Of a stretch of DNA of 64,000 nucleotides, positions 1 to 10,453 are shown piece after piece. A program made the position numbers and the translations under genes. The notes beneath the pieces were generated by a model. That model made no database searches. It was not told the DNA's origin and was given only the letters and a program-made list of their open reading frames with translations. The stretch spans positions 1,172,782 to 1,236,781 of the forward strand of contig JANAVB010004000.1 of NCBI GenBank assembly GCA_029216955.1, written 5' to 3'. Numbering within the stretch: position 1 is the stretch's first letter; every line of letters starts with the position of its first letter. This stretch comes from Iris pallida (lineage: Eukaryota > Streptophyta > Magnoliopsida > Asparagales > Iridaceae).

Positions 1-366
1 CAGGAGTGATCGGAAGACTAGTTTAATAAACTTGTTTTAGATTTCATGTTTGAACTTGAATTGTAAAAAATGGAGATTTTAATATTGTATTTGAGTTTAT
101 TTTCAGATATTATTACTTAGTAGTTGTTGTTGCTTAGTCTTATAGTTATTTAGACTTCTGTGATATCTTATCGTGCTTAGACTGTAATTGAGTATTTCCA
201 TATCTTTACTTGTCCACTATTCGGAGTTGAGACCTGTGACATGTAAATTATATCATTGCATGAGTTGTTAGTTAGCGACCTAGAACATCGTTCTACCACC
301 GATTCTGCAGCGTAGGCTGGGCGCTGTTACGCACCCGTGCCCCTTTACCGGGTGCGGGTCGTGGCA
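1..366 (+). mobile_element. 3' end of a large LTR (left-truncated by window edge)
   Basis: The segment ends in GGGTGCGGGTCGTGGCA, nearly the same terminus as the solo LTR that ends at 21234. Both carry the same upstream words (gttctaccaccga, cgtaggctgg). At base 367 the copia reading frame begins, so 366 is the insertion junction; the next five bases, ctagt, would be the target duplication, but the left copy lies outside the window. The strand is inferred from the terminal GTG(A/G)CA. It could be a solo LTR or the 3' LTR of a complete element. Confidence 0.75.
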
Positions 367-774
367 CTAGTAAAAGAACTACCGGATATCACATTCAAAA
401 AGGATACGATATGTGCCAAATGTGAGAAAAATAAGGCGATAAAATCTTATTTAAATCCATCAACTCTGTAAGTACTACTAGACCCTTGCAACTTCTTTAT
501 ATAGATTTGTTTGGTCCTAGTAGAGTAGCCAGTCTTGGTGGAAAACTCTACACCTTTGTGATTATCGATGACATTTATCGATTTACTTAGGTTTTCTTTC
601 TTTCAAACAAAAGTGATACTTTCTCTGTTTTTAAATTTTTTGCTACAAAGGTACAAAACGAAAAAGGCTTCATGATTACTTGAATCCAAAGTGATCATAA
701 CGAAAAATTCAAAAAATCTGATTTTAAAAAGTTTTGTGATGTAAATGGTTTTAATCATAAATTTTCTTGTCCTA
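367..774 (+). pseudogene. Ty1/copia pol fragment: GAG-pre-integrase and integrase start (copia #1)
   Basis: Translation gives the copia pre-integrase signature (LVKELPDITF, then C-x2-C in CAKCEKNK) followed by integrase core sequence with several stops and frameshifts. It breaks at 774 in the codons for KFSCP and resumes after the CACTA element at 16838 as RTP-QQN-VVERKNR, the conserved integrase glutamate region. This is the first of four coding islands of copia #1. The protein would join retroelement cDNA to chromosomal DNA; here it is inactive. Confidence 0.85.
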
Positions 775-1215
775 CACTACAAAAATTCATCACTTTAGCG
801 ACGGCCTGTTAGCGACGGATTAAGTCCGTCGCTAGTAGCGACGGACTCCCGACTATATACTGACGGTTTACCGTCTAATCACAGGCAATATATATTTTTA
901 ATTTTAAGGGTGAAAAGTTGTCATACACCCGTCGGTACGGCGTCGACGAACTAGCGACGGACAACATATATGTCGCTAGGTAGTCACTCCTTCGTCAATA
1001 TTTGTATGGAAAAATGTTAAAAAAATTACGAAAAATTGGGCGACTACGTAGGGACGGATAGTTCGTCGCCCAGCTGATTAGTTTTAGCGAGGAACCTGCA
1101 GCTGTCGCTACGTAGTCACTCAGTTGGCAGGAAAATATATAAAAATTTGTGGGAAATTTATGACTACTTAGCGACGGATATATCCGTCGATAGTCCGTCG
1201 CTAAATTGCCAGCCC
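775..1215 (+). repeat. CACTA 5' terminal inverted repeat and subterminal repeats
   Basis: After the terminal CACTACAAAAATTCATC, the motif AGCGACGGA and its reverse complement TCCGTCGCT recur at irregular spacing, often as head-to-head pairs able to form short hairpins (for example around 800-850 and 1165-1205). In characterised CACTA elements such repeats bind the element-encoded TnpA-type protein. Here that role is inferred. Confidence 0.88.
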
Positions 1216-1249
1216 TAACTTAAATTGAACCGACGGGGGAGGGGGGATT

Positions 1250-1843
1250 TCATTTGAACTCTCTCTCTCTCTCTTGGAGCTCACTCAAAGGTACTCTCTC
1301 TTTCTTTTGGTGGTTGTGGGCGGCGGGGGGGGGGGGGACGGAGGTAGCCGGCGGTGGGGTGGGGGCGGAGGGGAGTCGTAGTGGGGGTGGGTGGTCGACT
1401 GTGGTGGAAGGCCGCGGGAGGGGGGAGTGGAGGGGGCGGATGGAGGCCGCGGGGGTGGGGGGAGGAGGTAGCCGGCGGTGGGGGGGGGGTAGAGGGAAGC
1501 CCTGGTGGGTGGGGGGTGGTCGGCTGTGGTTGGAGGCCGCGTGGGGGGGGGGGGATGGAGGCCGCGGGGGTGGGGGGTGGAGGGAGAACGGTGGTGTGGG
1601 GGAGGGAGGAGTAGTGCAGGGGATGGGGGTGGTGGGAGTGGGGCTCGCGGGGGGGAGGGGGGAGGGGTAGTGCAGGTGATGGGGGCCGGGGCGACGGGGA
1701 AGGCCACGGAGGGGGGGGGTTTGGCGGGGGTCGGGGGCGCCGGGGTCGGCGGTGGTGGGAGTGGGGGTCGCGGGGGGGGGGGGGTAGTGTATCGGATTAG
1801 TGCCGAGGGTAGGAGTTGGGGTCAGCGATGGTGGGGGTCGGAA
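1250..1843 (+). repeat. Strongly G-rich low-complexity tract
   Basis: About 500 bases are almost entirely G runs of three or more, separated by short spacers with T, A or C; the other strand is equally C-rich. Open frames on both strands here encode only glycine/arginine or proline-rich low complexity and have no homologue I recognise, so I do not call a gene. It lies between the 5' subterminal repeats and a CA microsatellite. Many runs could form G-quadruplexes on the plus strand. Confidence 0.8.
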
Positions 1844-1854
1844 CACACACACAT

Positions 1855-1907
<53 letters not shown>
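1844..1907. repeat. (CA)n microsatellite
   Basis: Nearly uninterrupted CA dinucleotides with two short TA/CATA interruptions near the left end. Low-complexity open frames reading VCVCVC or THTHTH derive from it and are not genes. Confidence 0.95.
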
Positions 1908-1913
<6 letters not shown>

Positions 1914-1944
1914 GGAGTATATATAAACTATGGACCGAAAACGA

Positions 1945-2335
1945 ATAATAAAATTTAGTATATTCAAAGCCGAAACCGAACCGAATATTTTTAAAACCGA
2001 ACCCGAAACTGAAACCGATTTTTTTTAAAACCAAAACCAAAATTTTTTAAAACCGAACCGAATTTAGTATATTCAAAAACAAAAACAAAACCAAAACCAA
2101 AATCAAAACCGAATAATCAAAACCGAAACCAATACCAAAACCAAAACCAAACCGAAACCGAAACCAAAACCAAAACCGAAACCGAAACCAAAACCCAAAC
2201 CAAAACCAAAACCAAAACCAAAACAAAAACCAAAAACCAAAATTTAGTTGGTGGAGCGAGCCAGAATCCTTTGACGGATATCGGTATCGGTATCGGACTA
2301 TTTCATTGAGTATCGGAATCGGTATCGAACTAATT
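1945..2335. repeat. Degenerate AAAACC/AAACCG repeats followed by TATCGG repeats
   Basis: From 1945 to about 2245 the plus strand is built of short units such as AAACCG, AAAACC and GAAACC in irregular order. From about 2276 to 2332 the unit changes to TATCGG (tatcggtatcgg). The unit is not the plant telomere repeat. No coding sequence is visible. Confidence 0.8.
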
Positions 2336-2342
2336 ATGTTTA

Positions 2343-3294
2343 GTTTGTCTTACGATACAGATTTTCACATGCAATTTGCAATGGATCGTTACTTCGTTGA
2401 TCGTACATGGATGTACCAGCAGGTCAACCTCCTCGACCGTAGGTACTTATAAGTAATCATATCGGTTGGTATTGGTCTTAGCGAATTGGTATCGTCCTAT
2501 CCGATATGTATCGGTCGTATAGCTAGGATTCATATTGGCCTTATCGATTCGGTATCGGCCATATCCGATAGGTATCGGCGTATCGGATTAGTATCGGCAA
2601 TACCAGATTAGTATGGTGGAAGGTTTAGTAACAACTGTACTTGAATTTCTCTCTTCTCGAGCTAGATTACCATTGTAAGAGAGTCACGGGAGCGTAAAAA
2701 ATCTCCTAAATATTGATGTTTATGGGAGTTATTGGCCAGTCACTCTCTCGAGCTATGTTACTATAACTAGCCAATCACTCTCGTAAACATCAATATTTAG
2801 GAGATTTTTTACGCTCTCGTGACTCTCTTGCAATGGTATTCTAGCTCGAGAAGAGAGAAATCTAAGTACAGTTGTTACTAAACCTTCCATAATACTAATC
2901 CGATACGATCGATACTAATCCGACACGACCGATACCTATCGGATACGTCTATTGTGAATCGATAAGGCCAATACGAATCTAGCTATACGATCGATACATG
3001 TACATATTGGATAGGACGATACCAATTTGCTAAGGCCAATACCAATCTGATACGGCCTATACCAAACCGATAGACCGATACTAATCTAATACGGTCGATA
3101 CTAAGTACATCCGGCCTATACCAGCGGATCCATCAGTTACTGCAAGGTGGGCCCCACAGTACCCCCGGACTCAGTTACATCCGGTTATTGGTGAGTACAT
3201 AATTACATAATAATTTTGTTTGTCTTACGATACAGATTTTCACATCCAATCTGCGATGGATCATTACTTTTTTGATCGTACATGGATGTACAAA
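2343..3294. repeat. Long imperfect palindrome flanked by duplicated transposase exon 1
   Basis: The arms pair from about 2461 to 3050 around a centre near 2756, with a near-perfect core (about 2612 to 2890). The flanks are direct repeats of about 75 bp (2343-2418 and 3219-3294), both beginning tttgtcttacgatacagatt and both containing the first codons of the transposase (MD-YF-DRTWMY). Between the right arm and the right flank, 3121-3200 is a diverged copy of 5811-5902 in the second CACTA gene. This looks like a fold-back insertion or an aberrant transposition product within the CACTA element. Confidence 0.82.
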
Positions 3295-5436
3295 CGACAA
3301 CACGAGAGCAGAATAGGTGTAAGTGATGATTTTTAGGCAGACGTGGAAGTGTTTCTTAAGTATGCCATGAGCAAAGCTCAGTACATGGATGGTAACAAAA
3401 TCAAGTGTCCGTGTGGTAGTTGTCGCAATAGACGTTACGAAGAAGTGGTGACTGTGAGAGATCATTTGACCCGTAAGGGTTTCGTACGTGATTACTGCAT
3501 GTGGTCATCGCAAGGTGAACTATATGCAGAAAGACAGGTTGATCTCAATGAACGCAAGATAGATTAATAATCTGCAAGTGGATATCTACTTTAAGATTTC
3601 TCGACGGCTATGTGTCGAATTTGTCTAGATGCGTTGATCTCAATGAACATAAGCTAACAGAAATGAAGAGTCACGACTGTCACGTATTTATGGAAAGATT
3701 ACTGCCCATTACTTTGAGAGAGTTGTTGCCTTTTACTGTATGGGTTCCGATGGCCGAGCTATTTACATTCTTCAGGGATATTTGTTTAACTAAGTTGACG
3801 GTGCAACACATGGTTGAACTTGAGGAAAAGATTGTCTTAACAATTTGCAAGTTAGAGAAAATATTTCCTCCAGGCTTCTTCGACATCTTGGAGCATCTAC
3901 CGATTCATCTAGCATATGTAGCCCGTGTCGGTGCATCTGTTCATTATCGATGGATGTACCTATTTAAAAGGTACATAAAAATCGATATAATTTAAGTTGC
4001 ATTTCATTGTAAATTCTTAAGATAATTTATCTCTCTAGATACCTATACCATCTAAAGAAGAAAGTTGGCAACAAGGCTCATATAGAGGCTTCGATATGCG
4101 AAGCACATCTTATCGAAGAGGTATCAAACTTCTGCTCCATTTATTTTGATACTCATGTTAAGACAAATCGAAATAGACCTCAAAGGAATGACGAGGACAT
4201 TGAGGATGGAGGTATATTCAATGTAAGGGGCAAGCTTATTGGGGCTAGTAAGAAATGGTGGTTGACTGACGACGAGTATGATGCCGCTCACCGATATGTC
4301 TTGTTAAATTGTGACATAAAAGAAGTGAGTGATTTGGAGAAGTAAGTGACTACAATTACACTTGTTATAATCTCTAATTTGGTGAAGTAACTGACTACAC
4401 TTATTCTTATTCTCTCTAACAGTGTATTTAGAGATGAATTCAAAATGAGGACACCCAATATTACCGATGAAGGACTTCGAAGAGAGGTTGGTTGTAGCTT
4501 TCCGTCCTGGTTTCGCAAATACGTAAGTAACTGAGATAATAATTTATGTGGCTACCATTAAAATATATGCATCTGAAATATTTAAATTATCAATATTTGT
4601 TTACAGGTTTTGTTGCCTGAAATAACACTCACAAATGAGTGTATTCGTTACTTGGCATTGGGACCGAAGAAGCATGCAAAGACTTGGCCAGACTATATCC
4701 TTAATGGCTTCAAGTTTAAGACAACTCAGAATGCTATAAATGCTGAATATGTCAATGACGGCTTCAGTACCAAGGATTCTGGTGTTTGTATAAGAGGCAC
4801 CATCTATGACGACGAGCCGAACTTTGACTATTATGGAGTGCTTCGGGATATTGTAGATTTACAATTTAATGCCCCATATGATATGCATATTGTGATGTTC
4901 AAATGTGAATGTTCGATACGACACCAAATATAGGTTGGAGAATCGATAAACAATTTGGATTCATCGATATAAATCATCGCAGGAGATATAGAGGGTCCGA
5001 CACGTTTGCGATAGCAAGTCAGGCTGTTCAAGTCTACTATACAAGCTACCCAAGACGTTGTAGAAATCGATTTGACTGGTGTGCAGTATGCAAGATTAAA
5101 TTTAGAAATACATTCAACGTTGGAGACCCAGCATACCAAGAGGACCAGATCGAAAAGTCCCAATACTTGGTACAACAGGCGGATACCATGGATGATGAAA
5201 ATATTGTTGAAAAAAATAGAGGGGAAAAAGAGGTTGACATATAAGACTTAGCTGTCAACCAGGGGAGAAAGAGGCATCTTATCCCAAATATTGAGGATAA
5301 GGAAAAAGAAGAAGAAGAAGAAGAACTTGATGAGGATAAGGATACAGATGAAGTCGACAATGAGGAAGAGGATGAGGATGAAGAGGAGGATGATGATGAG
5401 GACGAGGATGAGGATGAAGACAAAGACGATGATTAG
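3256..5436 (+). pseudogene. TnpD-like CACTA transposase, catalytic core missing
   Basis: From the ATG at 3256 the frame reads MDHYFFDRTWMYKRQ, then, past one in-frame TAG near 3334, a Transpos_assoc domain with the CPCGSCRN cysteine cluster (to 3567). From 3663 comes a DUF4218 domain (KSHDCHVFMERLLP ... GFFDILEHLPIHLAYVARVG, HYRWMY), then exons at about 4040-4340 and 4420-4520. From 4610 a DUF4216 domain follows (NEC.RYLALGP, YYGVLRDIVDLQF), and the tail from about 5290 to 5436 is almost pure Asp/Glu. In the family the Transposase_21 core lies between the first two domains; here fewer than 100 bases separate them, so the DDE-bearing core is gone. The introns at about 4341-4420 and 4525-4605 are inferred from gaps in homology. 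The product would have bound and cut element ends; this copy cannot. Confidence 0.85.
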
Positions 5437-5551
5437 ATTAAATATCAGTATATATTAAAAATACTTTCAATTACGTGACTTTAGTTTGACCTCATAAAAG
5501 CACTTATAACTTTGTGAATTCAGTTTAAACTTCTGCATATTCTTATTTCAG

Positions 5552-7494
5552 ATGGCACTCCTAGTTCTTTTCTTCGTGGTGTCACTCGTCGCTCTGCTGA
5601 TGGCTAGCACTCGACGTCGTGGTGTTGGTGGTGCTGGTCGTGGTGGTGGTGGTAGTGGGCGTGGTCGTGGTCGCCTTCAGCCTTTCCGGGAGGCGACGCC
5701 CGCTAGCAATCCTAACCTGGAGAGTACCCTGGGCATAGACTCATCCTGCCGTCGATCTACCACGGATACCTTTGTCGAGGGCGTCTCCATCCGCTAGCGG
5801 ATCCGCTCTGCCAGCGGATCCCCCAGCGGTACCACCAGTTACTACACAATGGGCCCCGGAGTACCCCGGGATTCAGTTACACCCAGTTACTGGCGAGTAC
5901 ATGCGCGAAGCCGCGGATCCTCCGACGCTACCAGAGAGGCCGATGGGTGAGTTCCGACGAGAGCTATGGCCCGCGGGTGAAGCGTAAGTAAATTTAAGTT
6001 AATTTAATAAATTTGTTTCATTTATTCAAGTTAATAATCCAGTCGTTGCTTCTTTGTGGGTTTTTTCCGTGGGATGCTACCAGGCTTCTAGGGCAGATTA
6101 TCCGGTCTAACTACCATGGCCCCTACCTCAATTTTTCTAAGGTGCCCCTAGACTTGTAGTACCGCTGGTTCGACGAGATTAGGGAATATATATATCTTGT
6201 GATTAATTATTAATTACTCTTTAATCAACTATTTTTTTAATATCATGCTAATTGAATTTGTATGTCAGAGGACCTTCTAGTGGCCCCCCCATTACGAAGA
6301 GGCGATCTGCAGGACCTATAGAAGCACCGTCGGGAAGAAGATCCGGGATGCGGTTTATGACCTTCGAACGGCGCATTCGAAGAAGGAGTGGATCCGACAG
6401 GACTACTATGAGCAGCTCTTGGAGAAGATGGATGCTCCTGCCTTCAAGCAGAAATCGAAAAAAGCGAAAGCGAATCGACGGGCCGTAGGGCTACATACGG
6501 GGGGATCAAAGCCCCACGCAACAACGCTTGCAGAATTGGTGAGATACTGTAAATTTATTCTACTATCTAATTCGGTACTATTAGTATACTTAATTAATTA
6601 AATTCTACGAATATTTCGTATATAGATCCAACGGGTGTTGAAGGAGGGAAAAGATGCTGACCCATGCACGATGTATTCCAGCATACCCACAAGAGACGGA
6701 AGGATGGGAGCTTCGTCAACGAGAGTGCCAAGGAGACGGATGTAAGTACTTACGTTTATGAGACTTATGTTAGAATTATAAGTATTTAAACTATAACTTA
6801 GGTAAACTTAGGATTTAGACTATAACTTAGGTAAACTTAGGATTCAGACTATAACTTAGGAAAACATAGGATTTAGATTATAACTTAGGTAAACTTATAG
6901 TATAAACACATTCATTTGATAGGCTGCGTATCGTGAGACCCTTAGTCGGGTTCAGTCATCTACTGCCGAGGATGTCGGCGAAACGATGCCCGTCGGGACG
7001 CCCTCTTTACGGCCGCTCGCTACGATGACATATTCGTAGATACCGTCGACGGCTTTAAGAAAGGGCGCATGTACGGAGTCGGCTCCCTAGCGCCGTTGCA
7101 CGCGACAATTTTGAGATTTCCACTGCCCCCGCCTCCGCCCACGGCCCCGACAGATGATGATGTGAGGTCCCAGATTATGCATCTGAATGAGGCAGTGTCA
7201 GACTTGCGGGCGCAGTTGTCCACGTACTTTTTGTGCCCTTCTACTGCTTCCGGTCCGTCTACTGGTGCTGTCGGTCCTTCTTCCGTCGGGCGTCTCTCTT
7301 TTGACCCTACTGCCCCTATCATATCGCCTCCTGCTGTGTCGGCCCTTCTCGAACTGATGTCGACAGAGCAGCTATGCCAACATCCAGACCATGTCTTAGA
7401 GGGATTGCCGTCACACCTGGTAGAAGTGTATATGCGTCGGGCGCAACATGGAGTACCAGCACCATCAGATGATCCAACTCCTCCTCCTCGTTGA
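5552..7494 (+). pseudogene. Second CACTA gene, Transposase_24 (Ptta/En/Spm, TnpA-like) remnant
   Basis: The first exon encodes an Arg/Gly-rich start (STRRRGVGGAGRGGGGSGRG) and a Pro-rich stretch to 5987. Further exons at about 6060-6180 (NYHGPYLNFSKVPL, RWFDEIR) and about 6270-6537 (PPHYEEAICRTYRSTVGKK, GGSKPHATTLAEL) match the plant transposase family Transposase_24. A block with HTHKRRKDGSFVNESAKETD ends at a clear GT donor; the intron is 6742-6922, and the exon resumes as AAYRETLSRVQSS. A frameshift near 7005 is needed to reach the final part (KKGRMYGVGSLAP to 7494). Such proteins bind subterminal repeats and help transposition. The exon at 5811-5902 also exists as a partial copy at 3121-3200. 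Confidence 0.8.
6789..6899 (+). repeat. 29-bp minisatellite inside a CACTA-gene intron
   Basis: Four consecutive copies of a unit beginning ctataacttaggtaaactt start at 6791, 6820, 6849 and 6878, exactly 29 bp apart. The array fills most of the intron 6742-6922, so it should not disturb the coding frame. Confidence 0.9.
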
Positions 7495-7780
7495 TGTTTG
7501 TATTCAAAAATTTTGAAAACTGATTAAATATTGAATATTTGTGTGGATAATTTGAAATATTGGATAATATTGACTGTTTTAAATGATTGTTGCATTATGT
7601 ATGTTGGTTTGTGTTGGTGGATGTTTGGGTTATTAGTGTTATTTATGTTACATTATTTATATTGGATAATTGTTGCATTATTTATATTGGATAATTTGTG
7701 TTATTTATGTGGGTGGATGTTGTGTGAACAAGGAATGCTCTGTTTTATGCAAAAAATAAAAAAAATCAAAAAATTCCCAG
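7495..7780. other. Non-coding T-rich spacer within the CACTA element
   Basis: Low-complexity TTAT/TTGGAT-type sequence between the end of the second gene and the 3' subterminal repeats. An open frame at 7531-7908 reads only hydrophobic low complexity and runs into the subterminal repeats, so I see no gene here. Confidence 0.6.
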
Positions 7781-7782
7781 TT

Positions 7783-8269
7783 AGCGACGGACCAGTGACT
7801 ACCAACGACGGAATATACGTCGCTAACTGGGACTATTTCAAGTTAGCGACGGATGGCGAATACTCACCGACGGAATATCCGTCGCTAACTGGGACTATTC
7901 CAGGATAGCGACGGATGGCGACAACTCACCGACGGATCGTCCGTCGACAAGGTTCTGGAAATACGAAAAAAATACAGAATGAGATCGACGGATATTCTGT
8001 CGGTAAACTGTTGCCAGTAGTCGATAAAGTTTGACGATGGATAATTCGTCACCAAATCTGCGACTAGTCGGCGACGGACTAGCGATATATCCCGACGGAA
8101 TAGCGGCAGAATATCCGTCGTCGCGGTTCTGTTAGTATAAAAGATTCACAGAACCGGGTCGATGGATGTACCGCCGCTATTCCATCGGGAGCCCGTCGAC
8201 AAGTAGCGACTACCAGCGACGAGTTAGTGACGTATATTGCGTATCAGATACTATCTAATATGCGTTAAC
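7783..8269 (+). repeat. CACTA 3' subterminal repeats, proximal part
   Basis: Repeated GTTAGCGACGGA and TCCGTCGCTAAC units, many paired as inverted repeats, mirror the 5' end. They are cut off at 8269 by the chromovirus LTR. The last 45 bases (gtgacgtatattgcgtatcagatac and following) recur on the other side of the insertion at about 16493-16545. Confidence 0.88.
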
Positions 8270-9928
8270 TATCACGCCCCGATTCGGTAAAATCGATAAT
8301 CGTCCCCTAGGCGTGATGCCGTGCAAGCCTAAGTTGCGCTTGCACAAGGCGGTTCATAAGGTTATCCGAAACAACAGCATTTATAAAAGTACGTAGAGAA
8401 ATTGAACACATTTATATAGAGAAGGAAACTTACATTTTTATTGATAATAAGTTAGATTACAGACTTGATTACAAAGAGGCCTCTTGGGATTACAACCGAC
8501 ATCGATGAGATAGTCATTCCATACATTTACATCCCTATTTACAGAACAACAAAATAACTCTCTAAGACATGGGATTGGTGAGAGTTTGCTCTGCATGATA
8601 CAGTTGAATTGAGTCTTCAAAATGCTGCAGATTTAGCCTTCGCGCTAGCAAGGCTTCAAAAGAAAGGAGCGTCGCCTTCAGTTCCTTGGTAGGCTATCCT
8701 GGTTTCGGGTACCTGTTGAGAGCGATGGTCAGCACATTATACTTTGTGCTGGTGCGTGGCAGTTTAAATCCTGTGCTCTCATTTATTGAAGAAATTAAGT
8801 GAGCGTGCATGCAAATGTTCAGTAAAGTTTCTAGCCATCCTAGTCAATTCAAACTTATATTTGAAGGCACAACCGTATAACGACGATAGATCTTACCCCC
8901 GGCAGAGCGCACCGTTGTAGCGTAAACTTACCATGTTCTTCCCTGTCATGTTGATAATAAGAAAACATAATAGAGTGCATTCGTGAGGGTCACTGGCACG
9001 ACAAGCCATCCTGCACATATAGCTTGGTAGACAGAGGTCCTTCAGCGCAGGTAGTGAGCCCCTTTGAAAGCCACTGCCTACCGTGGCATGCATCCGGCAT
9101 AGCTATCCGTGTTTCTTCCTAGGCCGGAACGGTCCCGTGGCCTCGGGATACCTCCCGAAGAAACAATTGCCCTTGTCGACAAGTTGTCCATGATCGTGCT
9201 AAGTTAATTGTTATTTCGAGGCATATCTTTATACTATCGTTGCGACATTCATTTAATCGATTCGTCTTTTCTTAGCTCGGTTCTATATAATACGGTAATT
9301 GCAAGCACGATAAGGTTATATGACAAGCAGTTATATAGTTCGTGTTCGTGAGACGTTGTGTGACCGTTCATTTGAAATATCATTCACGTCGTTGCATTAT
9401 ATTCTAGCATAATACATGTCTAGTATTGATATTGTATTAGAGAAGAGGGTCGAGGGAAGAAGGGTCAGCCACTCACCTTAGTATTTACATGAGGCAAGAA
9501 ACTGGTTGGCCGCGCTAGACGTTGCCTACGTAATCACCTGAAATCGCACAAGCAACCGATTAGAACACTGTAATATTCAAGGAAATTCGAGACGAATGCA
9601 AAGTTCGAAATGCAAGCCATGAAAAGCATCGAAAACATTCACGAAAACGTATTCAGAAAACTAAATCCAAAGAAGCAATTATGGCATGAAAAGCAGAGCA
9701 GCGGGAGGTCTCTCCCGATTCAGCCGCAGAGTCTATCCTCGAGGCACAACCCGCTGAATATGGGACTTGGTTCCGAAGAAGCCACTCCATAACGGGGAAT
9801 GGATCTTAATTCAAGCGTTTTCGTTCGACCGATTCGATCGATCCCGACCGAATCGATAGTGACAATGTTCCTTTCTCGTGCACCCCGTAGACGAAAAATG
9901 GGGCACGATGTAGGGACGGGGCACTACA
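8270..9928 (-). repeat. Chromovirus 3' LTR
   Basis: Begins TATCACGCCCCGATTCGG and ends GGACGGGGCACTACA on the plus strand, i.e. TGTAGTGCCCC...GGGGCGTGATA in element orientation. It has about 23 bases (near 9541-9563) that the other LTR lacks. Confidence 0.92.
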
Positions 9929-9983
9929 CCATAACCAACTAAGAAAAAGTTTTGTCCTCGAAACTTAAGAATAGAACCTACCT

Positions 9984-10453
9984 CTAAGAAAACAATGAAG
10001 GAAACTTTTCCTTTATCTCTGACTCGAGTTTCCATGTCGACTCTTCCACTGCATGGTTCCTCCAGAGTACACGAACGAGAGGGATTGCCCGATTTCGGAG
10101 CAGTTTATCCTTATGGTCTAGTATTGGCACTGGCTCTTCCGCATACGATAAGTCCGCCTACAGGTTCAGTTGACCAAAATCTACTATATGATTCAGATCA
10201 TGCACGTACTTTCGCAACTGAGATACGTAAAAGACATCGTGTACATCCGAAAGTGCCGGTGGTAAAGCGATTTAGTAAGCTACCGGGGCTACTCGCTTTA
10301 ATACTTCAAAAGGGCCTACAAATCTTGGGCTCAGTTTCCCTTTACACCAAATCTGGTAACTCCTCGCATGGGTGCCACCTTCAGGAACACGTGATCGCCC
10401 TCCTGGAACTCAAGTGGTCTTCGATGGGTGTCGGCATAGCTCTTTTGTCGACT
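9984..10453 (-). pseudogene. Chromovirus integrase C-terminus and chromodomain
   Basis: On the minus strand this reads [19 protein letters not shown] (GPF/Y-type segment), then DVHDVFYVSQLRKYVHD, and finally a chromodomain-like tail (IPLVRVLWRNHAVEESTWKL) ending in TAG at 9984-9986. Two in-frame stops are present. Chromodomains at the integrase C-terminus are the hallmark of chromoviruses and are thought to steer integration toward marked chromatin. The ORF on the opposite strand at 9995-10468 is a shadow of this region. Confidence 0.85.

Noticed and set aside
1250..1948. Overlapping ORFs of up to 218 codons on both strands in the G-rich tract
   Set aside because: They encode only Gly/Arg or Pro-rich low complexity, occur in several frames at once and end in microsatellite; no sign of selection for a protein.
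1945..2245. Possible interstitial telomere repeats (AAACC units)
   Set aside because: The unit is not CCCTAAA/TTTAGGG and is irregular; treated as low-complexity repeat.
5046..5423. Minus-strand serine-rich ORF of 125 codons
   Set aside because: Antisense of the acidic GAT/GAG/GAC tail of the transposase gene.
9610..9792. Small plus-strand ORF conserved in both chromovirus LTRs
   Set aside because: LTR sequence on the non-coding strand; conservation follows from the LTR pair and the second copy has changes without coding bias.
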